Source of the DNA: Mastigias papua
Taxonomy: Eukaryota > Cnidaria > Scyphozoa > Rhizostomeae > Mastigiidae
NCBI GenBank assembly: GCA_964019165.1
Contig: OZ025282.1
Span: 8,983,529 to 9,047,528, forward strand
Direction of reading: 5' to 3'
DNA: 64,000 nt
Part shown: positions 12,741 through 22,730 of the stretch, one piece after another
Numbering within the stretch: position 1 is the stretch's first letter
How the letters are laid out: every line of letters begins with the position of its first letter
Made by a program: the position numbers and the translations under genes
The notes under the pieces: model-generated
Databases searched by the model: none
What the model saw: the letters and a program-made list of their open reading frames with translations, nothing else
What the model was told of the DNA's origin: nothing

Positions 12741-12813
12741 CGCTACTTCCACCAGTTCTTCCAAACAGCTGTAATGGAAACTTCTTCACTTTATCAATAC
12801 AAGATTCATTCCC
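12741..12813 (-). CDS. Surface-protein gene A, exon 3 (stop and 3' UTR)
   Basis: Bounded by CATTTCAG|GGG upstream and GCG|GTATGG downstream on the minus strand. The same segment with the same acceptor and donor words occurs at 27363-27437 and 53473-53550, downstream of exon 2 of genes B and C. In gene A the reading phase carried from exon 2 gives two residues (RE) and then TGA at 12808-12806. Most of the exon would therefore be 3' untranslated. In B and C the stop already lies in exon 2. Lengths differ between copies (73, 75, 78 nt) and not by multiples of three, which fits an untranslated role. Confidence 0.55.
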
Positions 12814-13462
12814 CTGAAATGAGCAATAAAAGCACTTGGCAGGCCTGCTAGCACATGTGCCAATGATACATAAGAAGAAGGAATGGCTCGGTAGGGCTTC
12901 ACTTCAACTCATAATACCGTCATTTAAATGGATAAGTGTGCTTGTAGTTCCTAACTTATGTACGCAAAATAACATCTATGACTTGTACCCGTAGAAGTCA
13001 GTAAACTGTATGTCAGTATATTTATGTGTGCTTCTACAAATGCTTCCTGGGCTCAAATGCTTCAATTCCTGGGCCCAAAAGGGTGAAATATCAGGGCCAC
13101 AAAGTTTGAGTTGACTAGGTTTAAAGCATATGGTCCCAAAAGATCTGTCTGTTTATTAAATACCGATTTATATAGATGCATGATGTTGAGCCAAGCTTTG
13201 CCACACAGAAGTGACTGGTTTAATTTGTATAAATATTGGTGACATGACAATGGAGAGAAATTTCTATGACAGTAGCTTGTTGAGGTATGATTTTGAATAC
13301 TACAATGGTGTGATTTGCTGGGAGTGTACTTTCCCAGACAGGTGGTTTGAATCAACTCCTTTCCAACTAGAAGTTATTATAGTTATTATAGTCACAGTAT
13401 CCTTAACTTTTTCTTGGAGCTTATGCATAGCCTACATAAAACAGAAGTAAAAGAACACTCAC

Positions 13463-13534
13463 TATTGACCCTTTGCTGTTCCGAAACGTCATCCTCTTGA
13501 GGCAGGAATGGAACATTCAAAGAGTGTTGTCTAT
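13463..13534 (-). CDS. Surface-protein gene A, exon 2 (acidic cytoplasmic tail)
   Basis: A 72-nt exon with acceptor CTTTTCAG|ATAG and donor AATA|GTGAGT. Joined in phase 1 to the donor at 14480 it reads DRQHSLNVPFLPQEDD and then VSEQQRVN. Exons with the same borders and a related VPF...EDD sequence exist in genes B and C. The three-way match of acceptor, reading phase, protein sequence and donor is the main evidence. The peptide follows the last membrane helix, so it should be a short acidic tail on the inner face. The intron between this exon and exon 1 is 945 bp, the shortest of the three genes. Confidence 0.75.
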
Positions 13535-14479
13535 CTGAAAAGGAAGAATATTCTGTCAAATACATGAATAATGCCACAAACAACTAGACAATGTTTTCCA
13601 ACCAGGGAGAATTTCTATAATCAATGGTATAGTGGATGGCAAAATGATGTATGTTCATGGTAACTCCTGACCAACACGACATATCTAATCCAAATGCTTC
13701 AGTCCGTTTTGTAAATGCTGGGGTTTTCCTCTATATCTTATCTACCAGCATGGGTGTAGCAGGAATTAAAATTGAGGGGGATGCAAGCTGTCTGCACGAA
13801 TAAACCAGAAGAGCCAGATTACCACGACCGTAGCCCAGGGGGGTTTTGTCAGGGGGTGCAGATGCACGTAGCGATAGCCAGTCTGCTAGGCAGTTTGATT
13901 GAACTGTGAGGAGAGTGGTGTCTTGTTTTTGTGACGTACGACCCACCATGGTTGGGTCTGAATCGACAGAAAAAATTCAAACTTCACTCTCTAGATTAGC
14001 TAAAGCATTGATCCCTCAAAACGTTGATAGAAATGTGAATGAGTTTCACAAAACTGCAGAATCTAATACATTCTAAAACAATTTGAAATAAACTCGATGA
14101 CCTTCAAAGTGCAGCCAAGTAAAGTATCATAAATTCTAAATAGTCCATTATTTCTATACGAATGAAAACTTGTTTTATGATTGTTAGTCCTGCCCTTCGG
14201 GATCTGAAGATCCTGGCTAATTCTCGTAAAATAGGATGAGAAACTGTGCCTTCGCATATATTCAAGACCTTTCGACTTCATATCCCAAGGTGGGTAGCTT
14301 CCTACCACAACACAATACACGATTACTAAATTAGACACTATTCTATCCTCTCTAACAAATGCACAGCGGACATTTACATGCATACACTAGACCATTATGC
14401 AGCTTCGCATTCGTGAATCATGTGATTTCTATCACGCAAAGCAACAAAGTATAGGGAAACTCCAAATCCAGTTACTCAC

Positions 14480-17400
14480 CTTTTCTTGCACTATCTATAT
14501 ATTTTTGCTGACATTTGAACCACAGCCATATTGCAACTTTCACAATGGCACTCCCAATAGGTACATAAGTGAGAGAATGAGCTACTTTTTGCAAGTGAAG
14601 TCGCTCCTCGATAAGACCATTGAGGCCAAGGTTGATAACAGCCAACACTGACAGGTTCAGCAAGAGTATACCGTCGTATATATTCATACAATTGTCCTTG
14701 TATGGTTTAACACAGATGAAGATAAACATTATTGCAATTGATATTATTGCAAATATGGTATCTTTCAATGATCCTTGAGGAGTGAAAATATACACAGATA
14801 GCAAGACAAGGCGTGCTAGAAAGTAAAAAGAGGGGAAAATATCGCAATACTGAAGCGTTCGGAAGGGTTCTTTGAACTCATCAAATAGAATTCTCAACTT
14901 ATTTAATCCACTAACACTAAGAACAACTCTGGGGGCAATTGTCAAAACTGGAAACAAAATCACAATGAATACGCCAACAAAGATAGCTACGAGAGCAAAC
15001 CCGAAATGTTCGCCATGAAAATATCTGACAAACCCAGCCTTGTAAACAACCCACTGGTCACGAACTTTAACAGGATGAAGTAGATCAAGAGTTATGCGAG
15101 TGAAATCAGAATATGCTATGACGCTAACGAACACAAAGGCCCTGAGGACAGCAGGACTTCTGTTAAGAAAGCACTGGTTGCTAAAGCAGTATGACAGTTT
15201 GCTGATGACAAAAAGGCATAGAATCAAGTAAGTTGGTATGATGTAATGTAGAAATAATTTCTCCAAATCATTCATGCCCACCCAGAGACAAGTTCCATGT
15301 CGGGCATCTACTACATCAGAAATTGTTGATAACGCAATGACAATTTTAATGAACACGTCAAGCGTTGTGTTCCCATGAGTACACAAGGCAATAACTTGAT
15401 AAGAATACAGGAATGCATTGAGAGACGTTGCATATGTGTCAATGTTGAAAAGAATGATGATAAAGACAAGTGTCGTGAGACAAGCAAAAACTAGAAGCAG
15501 CCAAGCTACTCCCGCATTATTTTTGCAAGGCTTGCAATGTTCATTTCCAAATGCCACACTCTTATCTGAATCACATCTTCCACACAAAACTGAGTTCTTG
15601 TCACGTCCAGGGGCACATTGCACGTTTGGGAGGAATACATGATCAATTCCATCCGTTCTGTAAGATGTGTTGCAATAGTTTTCTGGACATATGTTCACAG
15701 CAAAATTTTCAGATCTGCTGGTATTTGTCATCAATGGATCCCCCCACCTTCCATTCAGAACGTACACTAATGAATGAGTATCACACTTAGTTACTCCGAG
15801 ATGCATATTAAACTTTTGAGACAAACATACACACTCTTTGTCACTCTTCTCATGGAAGTATCCCAAAGGGCATTTCTGAAGCATCAGACCATACAGTAAC
15901 TTGCTGATGGATGGGCCGCTTGTGGTTTCTATGAGAACAGAATACTTCTCAAAAGGCGAACCATCAAATCTGATGTAATTTATTTTATTTCTTACAAAAA
16001 ACAACGGTGTCCCATGAATGAAAACTTCACCGTAATTTGCTGGTATAACAGTTACACGGATGTTGCCAAACACACTGTTGTAGTTTTCGTCCAAGAGAAC
16101 AACAACTGGACTGATTGGGAGCCCTGGGTAGGCAGACCATTCATGAAAGCTGACATTAGCAATAATAACAGGGTTGGTCACAACTGTTGTTCTCCCATCA
16201 TCATATTTGCTTCCAACATAATTGAATACCTTCCATTTGAGAGCGCTGTTATTATATAATGGCTCATTGTCCCTCCTGCAATTACTGATCGTATCGGCAT
16301 AGATATTACTACCAAATGAATCTGGGGCTGAATTTCCAATGAAATACGTCGTTGTTTGAGATAGGTCTGGATCCAGGCCCTCCGTAAAATCACTTCCAAA
16401 CAAAAAGAAACAGCTCTGCATTTTGAGTTCAGTTGAATTCAATTCTTTTTGTGATGACACTGATTTTTCTACATAAACTGCCCCTCCTCTCTTCCTTGCC
16501 GTATTATTTTCAAACTTTACTGTAGAATTTCGCACCATCAACACAACTGAGTCTCCATATAGAGCCATTCCTCCACCATCCATGCCTGTGTTATTGTAAA
16601 ATACAAGGTAATCAGTATTTTTAATATTTGATGTTTCAAGCACAAGTCCCGTAGCACTATTACTAGCAAATTTATTCCGTCCAATGAATGTTACAGAGCT
16701 GGTATAAATATATGCGCATCCTTCGCCTTGATAATGTTGCTTGCTGAATGCATTAACATGACTCTCTATTGATGAATTCACTATATCCACACTCATTAAG
16801 ATAAGGTTTATTGCAGCACCACGATCTGCAACATTGGCGGAGAAAGTGCAGTTATCAATTGTTAATTTCTCCTTCGACTTTCCATCTTCAGATGGCCTGT
16901 ACTGCGCAAATCCACCACCAACTAGTGCAGAGTTATTTACAAATGTTGAATCTTTTACAAAGACAACATTTGGACCATTTCTTAGGTCTGAATTTATTCC
17001 AACCCTTACACCACCACCACTTAAAGATGCAGTATTATTAACAAAATGGGACTCTCGGATGGTAACCATGTTACTACCAGTGTGTTGATCAAATTCTGCG
17101 AAAACACCACCACCCCACATGGCAATATTACCTTCAAAATGGCAACCTATAATGGTCAGGTTGTTATTCCTGGCATTGCCTCTAGAAAAAAATGAAACAC
17201 CGCCCCCTCGTCCATATGAATTAGATTGTTTGCAATTGCTATATGAGGGTATGCTTTTCTGTTGCTTTGCATAATTGTTCACAAATCGACAATTGATGAA
17301 TGTATAATTACTATTTGAGTTCATAAACAAACTGTTTCTTTTGCAATTTGGTCTGAACTCTATATATATTCCGCCGCCAGATGCGTATCCAGGGGAATGA

Positions 17401-18035
17401 TTTGAATTCCTCTCTGTATTGTCAGAAAAAGTTACACCAGTAATCAACACGCTTCCTATAACATCATAAAAAACAGCTCCATACCCAAGTGACTCTAAAA
17501 TAGTGACATTCGACATTGTGACATTGGTTGTCTCTTCAATGTGGAAGGCCGTTGAAACATTCCAATCGCGTTGATATCCACTGGTTCGTTTGTCTATATT
17601 AGTTGAGCGAACTTCAGCCCCACAGCTTTGAACTTTAATATTCACCAAATCTATTTGTCGACAATTTCTAAAAGTTATACCGGCGTTACTTGCTATGCAT
17701 CTGATTGATGGTGTGACACCACTTTTAATGTTGCCCTCTATGGCAAAATGTACCAAATATTGCGGCCTTAGCACTGTGGACAGATTGTGGATTCCAGGTT
17801 CCAAAAGAATTCGGGTGTAATTAAGCCGCTTTCCTTTCATGGCAAACGCAATGGTTTTGCAGGGGAAAGCTTCGTTTCTCCAACATTCTTCAGAGTTGTT
17901 ACCTTGATTTGAAACGCGAATTGTGTTGTTGAAGAAATTCGTCTTCTCCCTATGTGTTGCAGATAAGAAGGCTGCATACATACTGAGTAACAAACCGCGT
18001 GTAAGGTAGAAATTTCCTGCCCTTAGTAGACCCAT
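14480..18035 (-). CDS. Gene A: Pmp-repeat, multi-pass surface protein, exon 1
   Basis: Large exon coding for about 1,185 residues. I chose the ATG at 18035 because it is followed by a signal-peptide-like stretch (LLRAG...GLLLSMYAAFLSA) and gives a length close to gene B; ATG 18053 is an alternative. Residues about 40-530 carry repeated GGG(I/V/A) or GGA motifs (near 220, 274, 307, 339, 374, 405, 488, 518) spaced with F.NN or F..N, the signature of chlamydial Pmp repeats and parallel beta-helices. A Cys-rich stalk runs from about 720 (CPLGYFHEKS...CVC) to 835 (CGRC...CKPC). About nine hydrophobic helices span 842-1165. The frame ends by reading through a splice donor, AAAG|GTGAGT, into the intron; the coding sequence continues in exon 2. 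Many N-glycosylation sequons fit an extracellular ectodomain. Function is unknown; receptor, adhesion or immune recognition are guesses. Confidence 0.85.
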
Positions 18036-18223
18036 GTCGCACGTCACCTGCATATGATGCAGTAGTCTTAAGGTTAAAATGTTCAAATACAACAAAAGCA
18101 ACAAGGAAATACGAATTCTTGGTACTAAACTCTCTCATAGAACGCCATAGTTCCTGGAGCACTACATAAACGGGGGGTAATGAAGAGTCTATATGTGGCC
18201 GTGACCACCTTCACCACAGTAGT

Positions 18224-18399
18224 AAGGATTCATTCACCCGTAATGTAACGCCAAATTTGCCGTTATTGAAACCCTCCCTCCCTCCCCCTCTCGTGATACT
18301 CTATTGCATACCCCTACATATGAATTAAACAATAGTGAAAGAATTCAAGGTTCCCTCCCTCCCCATTAGATGCTTTACGTAACGAGTGAATGATCCCTA
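18224..18399. mobile_element. MITE family 1, copy 1
   Basis: Ends read aaggattcattcacccgtaa and, reverse-complemented, agggatcattcactcgttac. The interior has two runs of the form ccctccctccccct separated by tacatatga. The element at 21668-21833 has the same ends and interior. It is short and non-coding. It sits upstream of gene A exon 1 and may lie in its promoter region. Confidence 0.6.
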
Positions 18400-19148
18400 A
18401 TGCACTGTCAAACGGCGGTGGCCACATTAAGGTAGTCCTCAATAAATACGACTTCTTGGTACTGAACTCTGCCACATGACATCATAGCACAGTGGTGTAA
18501 CGGACGTTCCGGGGCACGTAAGAATACTTTGTTGGGGGGGGGAGGGGTGATCGGCCTGTCACGATTAACGTTCCCAAAATGCAGCTTTAAAATTCGAAGG
18601 CTTTAGGTTTTGTTGGAAATGAAGGTCTCAAAGGTTTATCCGAGTCGAATGTTAGAGTATTCTGCTTGAATTGGGTTTTTTGATTCAGGTGTTTTATTAA
18701 TCTTCGGACATTGGAACAGGAAAGTGTAAGCTGCACAAGTGAATAATAACAGACAAGTATGAAATATTAAAAAAGAAGGTAGCAAAAGAACTGGAGAACG
18801 TGTGCTGCATTCTCACGGAAACATGCATCTCCAAAACAGACGTTATCTTGAATGGACTAAAATAAAATCTTCGAGTTTTGATGAAGCAGATAAAAACAAC
18901 AGAGATTCAACAGGCTATCGAATCACTTAGTAACTTTCCATATTCAAAGAAAATTGAGAAATAGGGGCAAAAACTTTTTCCTCTTTTATTGAAATGGAGC
19001 TTAACCTCTCCAAGAAACAGAGGAAAATCGTAAACGTATTTCAAAAATCAATGGACAACATAAGTAGCTATATTTAAATCCTTAATATGATCTATAGAAA
19101 TACTATTGTGTGTAATAATTGTACGAACACTTTGAAGATGACTAGCAC
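18400..19148. other. No supported gene
   Basis: AT-rich sequence with a short poly-G run near 18533-18545 and no open frame of interest. It may be upstream flank of gene A. Confidence 0.5.
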
Positions 19149-19320
19149 AGCCGCCAAATGTTTGTGAACCATGTCAAGTCCATTTTTTCGCAACCTAATT
19201 AACCAATCATCATGTAGGATTCTGACCACACATGCTAAGGCTAGGCCCATCCTGCATGGTGATTGGTCAATTGGGTTGGGAGAAGATAGGCCTTACAGGG
19301 CTCTCAAACATTTGGCGGCT
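19149..19320. mobile_element. MITE with long terminal inverted repeats
   Basis: Begins agccgccaaatgtttg and ends caaacatttggcggct, exact inverted repeats. The similarity continues inward through ctaattaaccaatcatcatg against ccaattgaccaatcaccatg. The whole element is close to a 172-bp imperfect palindrome. A half-copy lies at 5765-5875. No coding potential. Confidence 0.7.
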
Positions 19321-19751
19321 ATGCCAAGATGACAAAGCATAATTTTGGAAAGCCAAACTTTTTGGTAGTTTCTTACGAAAATCTGACTTGGTGGGAGATT
19401 CGGTTAACTCAGACCAATTTCCCTTCTCACTAGAGAGTACGGCATAACGGGACTTTACTGTATACTTACAAATCATGATGTTACAAATTGACTGGCTGTG
19501 AAGAATTTTGCCTATTGCTACTGCTACTATCAAAAAGGAAACAAATTAAACAACAACAGCCATCAAGAATCTCACGAGTAGACAGGCAAAGCAAACTATT
19601 CTAGCCAATTGAGCCAATTGACTTCCTTGCATTAGATAGAAAGTGCAGAAAAGAATAGTTAGAGTTATTTATTATAGTTATATTTATTTACTGAAGTCCT
19701 CAACTATAGTATATACTATATTCTAGGGGCTGTACAATAATAGGAAAATTT

Positions 19752-19977
19752 TTAAAAGAATTTGCAATAGGAGCACAAAATACACTCTTCTGGTTCAACT
19801 GTGCAAGCTATTATCCTCTCATATGAAGTTAACCAACTTGGATCTTCAATGGGAAAATAAGATTCAATTTGTTGTTGAGCAACATTGTGGGAGCAAGCAT
19901 GCATACAAAGAGTGAAAACTTGCTTATTTTGCAGTTTCCACAGCTTCAGCTTTGAAGAGTGGCTGAGATTTTGATCC
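19752..19977 (-). CDS. Unidentified gene, last coding exon
   Basis: Minus-strand open frame of 74 codons after acceptor TTTTTAAG|GGATC, ending at TAA 19754-19752. It contains SKLKLWKLQNKQVFTLCMH, FPIEDPSWLTSYERIIAC and EPEECILCSYCKFF. The exon joins in phase 2 to the exon at 20594-20661 without breaking the frame. A polyadenylation signal AATAAA lies about 65 bases beyond the stop, near 19685. The C-terminal CTVEPEECILCSYC could bind a metal, but no family is recognised. A real gene is favoured by matching phase, splice sites and poly(A) signal. Confidence 0.55.
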
Positions 19978-20593
19978 CTTAAAAACATGAATCAACAGTT
20001 AGAAAAGACAAAGCAGCAAGCCTATGTTTTCAGTCAAGCAAATACTCATTTTGTATGAAACTCGATTATGACTGGATGGTAACATGGAAACTGGCATGAA
20101 GGTTTAGCTCTAGTTTTCAGATATCTCAAATTGGCAGATCAGCTTTCTTCCCTAAACTAGAGCAATTTAGCAAGAATTTAATAGAAAGTTCACACCTCCA
20201 TTTGTCTCTTAAGGATTACATGTTGAAGGAGTAAGAGTGAAACAAAGCAAAAAAAGTCAATTGGAGATATCTGTGGGCACATCTTTTTATATTATTAAGT
20301 TTGATGAATAAACTTGTGAACAAGCACTAACTAGTTTCTTGGCACAGATACTATGGGATGTAGCCGTGAAATAACCCACAAAGTCTGAATTATAATTGAA
20401 GAGTAACACTGAAAGTGTTCTTAGAGCTCCTTGATAACAAGCTGGATTGAAGAGATCAAACAGTAATAAAACTTGTAGTCAAACCATAGAGTGTTGAGAG
20501 AATTGTGTATATTCGCATAAATTTTCATGAAGTAGGGCTGGTTTATAAGTTAGACACCATGGAACTTCAACTCATTAGCATTTGCCGCATTAC

Positions 20594-20661
20594 CTGCCAA
20601 GTTTAAAATGGAATGCTTTAAGCTTTGAATAGTAATATGAATGAATGATTGCGTCAATGCA
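20594..20661 (-). CDS. Unidentified gene, internal exon
   Basis: Bounded by a pyrimidine-rich acceptor TCTCTTGTTGCAG|TGC and donor GGCAG|GTAATG on the minus strand. The 68 nt code for CIDAIIHSYYYSKLKAFHFK and then LG, leaving two bases that complete a codon with the next exon at 19977. I do not recognise the protein. The sequence looks helical. An upstream phase-0 exon candidate lies at 21495-21539. Confidence 0.55.
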
Positions 20662-21056
20662 CTGCAACAAGAGAGAATTTCAACCTGAGCATCAGCTTTT
20701 ATGTAAAGTCCGAGCCTGCCTACAGTTAGAAATACGAAAATGCAAAGTTTTCCCTTCGAATCATATGGCACAAACTAAACATTAGTAAGTTATTTACAAG
20801 GTATAGTAACGAATCATGCTGTTTACCTAAACTCAAGAAATCTTAATATATGTCATGTGCACACACATGCTACATATAGTTTAGATGACTTGCTTTCAAT
20901 AAATAGCTGTGTTCTATTTGTTATCCACAAATACAGATCCACATTTTTGATGCAAAACCCCACAAAATGAGTCAAATACAATCCACACCAATTCTACGCC
21001 TTGTGTAAAGTGATGCATTCACATGTAAATTCCCATTTCTCTCAAAATACAACATA

Positions 21057-21463
21057 TACAGTAAATTCCCGCATATAAGGACACCTACTTTTCTAACGGT
21101 CAGACTAAATAAGGTTCTTATTTAACGCTCCTTTAATTTTCCTTGTATGAAAAAGAAACTACGAATCCTAGTGGTTTTTACAGATATCCAAACTCCTCAC
21201 TAGCACATTGGTCTCAAAAAAGTTTATTGTCGAAATGCACAATTTGCTGTAAATCCGCGACTGAAACTTTCTATTATTCTGCGAACCTTGTCTTTAAGAA
21301 TCTGCCAGTCTTAAGCATCAAAAGTCAACTTTGTCACCTTGCAATAGGAACCTGTGTGCTTATCAAACTGGAATAAGTTCTTATTTTCAAGATGTATACA
21401 ACATTAGGAAACACTCTAGAGGTTTTTATTATTCTGGGTTCTTAAGTGCGGGGATTCATTGTA
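21057..21463. mobile_element. MITE-like element in an intron
   Basis: Left end tacagtaaattcccgcatat. Right end, reverse-complemented, tacaatgaatccccgcactt. These are imperfect terminal inverted repeats of about 28 bases. The interior repeats ggttcttatt-like words. It lies between two exon candidates of the unidentified minus-strand gene, so it would be intronic. Confidence 0.55.
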
Positions 21464-21494
21464 GATGGTAATGATAGAAGACAAAACTGCTTAC

Positions 21495-21539
21495 CAAAAA
21501 CATGCTAAATTTCGAAAGTAAGTTACCAAACTGGTGCCA
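21495..21539 (-). CDS. Unidentified gene, possible upstream exon
   Basis: The minus strand has a strong donor TTTTTG|GTAAGC. The frame that runs into the exon at 20661 without a phase change reads WHQFGNLLSKFSMFL, giving a sensible continuous protein with CIDAIIHSYYY. The acceptor (CTAAAAG|TGG) is weak, with no pyrimidine tract. The internal ATG (MFL) might instead be the start codon. Support is less than for the two downstream exons. Confidence 0.35.
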
Positions 21540-21667
21540 CTTTTAGGCACCTCCAGTCTGGACACCTCGTTCTTTCACACCAGGGAATGGAAGTTCTGCA
21601 GACCTGCAGATTGTATTGCTCTTCTGATCGACTAAATATTTCTTTGCTGGCGGAATTAATCATCTAA

Positions 21668-21833
21668 GGGTTCATTCAACAGTTACGTAATGCCAAAGTT
21701 ACCACTTTTGAGACCCTCCCTCCCCCTCTCGTAACACTTCATGGCATAGCCCTACATATGCAAAAACAATAGCGTAACAAATCAAGGTACCCTCCCTTCT
21801 CCTTTGAGGCATTACGTAACGGGTGAATGGTCC
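21668..21833. mobile_element. MITE family 1, copy 2
   Basis: Ends gggttcattcaacagttacg and, reverse-complemented, gggaccattcacccgttacg. The interior contains accctccctccccctc and tacatatg as in the copy at 18224-18399. No coding potential. It lies in the region between the unidentified minus-strand gene and the mucolipin gene. Confidence 0.65.
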
Positions 21834-22730
21834 CAAATTGTGCATTGCAAGGTCAACAATGCTGCAGGGCAACGTTTAGTCTCCATTTCCATGCATCTCA
21901 ACTCTGACCATGGCTCACGTGCATATAATCCCGGCCACCGAGTGGTTTGATTGGACACCAAAACTGAGCCCAGTTCAGGAGACCTTTCAATTGGACAATG
22001 CAGAATTTCGAAATCTTACCAAGGCTGGCACCAAGCCTTGTCATTAAATGCGCGTTAACCAACCCTGTACACTTTGGAGACCCACCAAGGCCGGGAAATA
22101 TGCAACATGTGATATATCAACCGACAAATGATTGGCTAAACTATGTTTGTAATATGGTTGGGTGATGCTTTTAGTGTCCTGTCACCTCTCATTGCTCTTA
22201 CGGCTGCTTACTATTTTCTTGTGAATTACTACTTTCTTATGAATCTCTTTGAGCCACATTTACAAGGTCATTTGAAATCTAAATTGAATTATAGCCCCAA
22301 GTTTCAGTAATGATCAAATTTTTTCTGATTGAGCAAACGTTTCCCGAAAAGCTATAAATTATCCGATTGCTCTCAGATCTTCCAATTACGTAAAGGATTG
22401 GGGGTGTCACACCTCATACATCGCCCCCCCCGGAATTTACGTACTTACTGTACAAGCCATTGCGATCATTGAGAACTGAGAAAGATTAGTTCGGCACTGA
22501 TCACCGATCAGCGAGTTCAAGCACAGGCAAGAATGACCTCGTTTTCAAACCGGTGAACTTTGTAAATTGTAGTAATGACGACCATTGTTGTTCATAACAG
22601 AAAGTGGAAGAAACCTGTGCTTTGAGAGAAAGACTGTTTTGTTGAAATGTGACTATCATATGATTTCGAAGCTTTGAAACTAGAAGTGCCAGAAATGATA
22701 TAGTGTCCGTTGAGCTGGCAGCAGAAAGTC

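Noticed and set aside
13211..13450. Plus-strand 79-codon frame with a hydrophobic segment, antisense to gene A
   Set aside because: It lies in intron 2 of gene A, has no counterpart in B or C, and shows no motif or splice structure.
14472..14479. Final codons of the gene A open frame (GE then stop)
   Set aside because: They lie beyond a splice donor that is conserved at the same codon in B and C, so I treat them as intron.
15418..15642. Plus-strand frame antisense to gene A, with similar frames at 34075 and 63294
   Set aside because: The conservation is explained by the minus-strand coding sequence; these are antisense shadows.
22710..22730. Upstream TTG as the mucolipin start
   Set aside because: Not a normal eukaryotic start; the first ATG at 22731 has an acceptable context.
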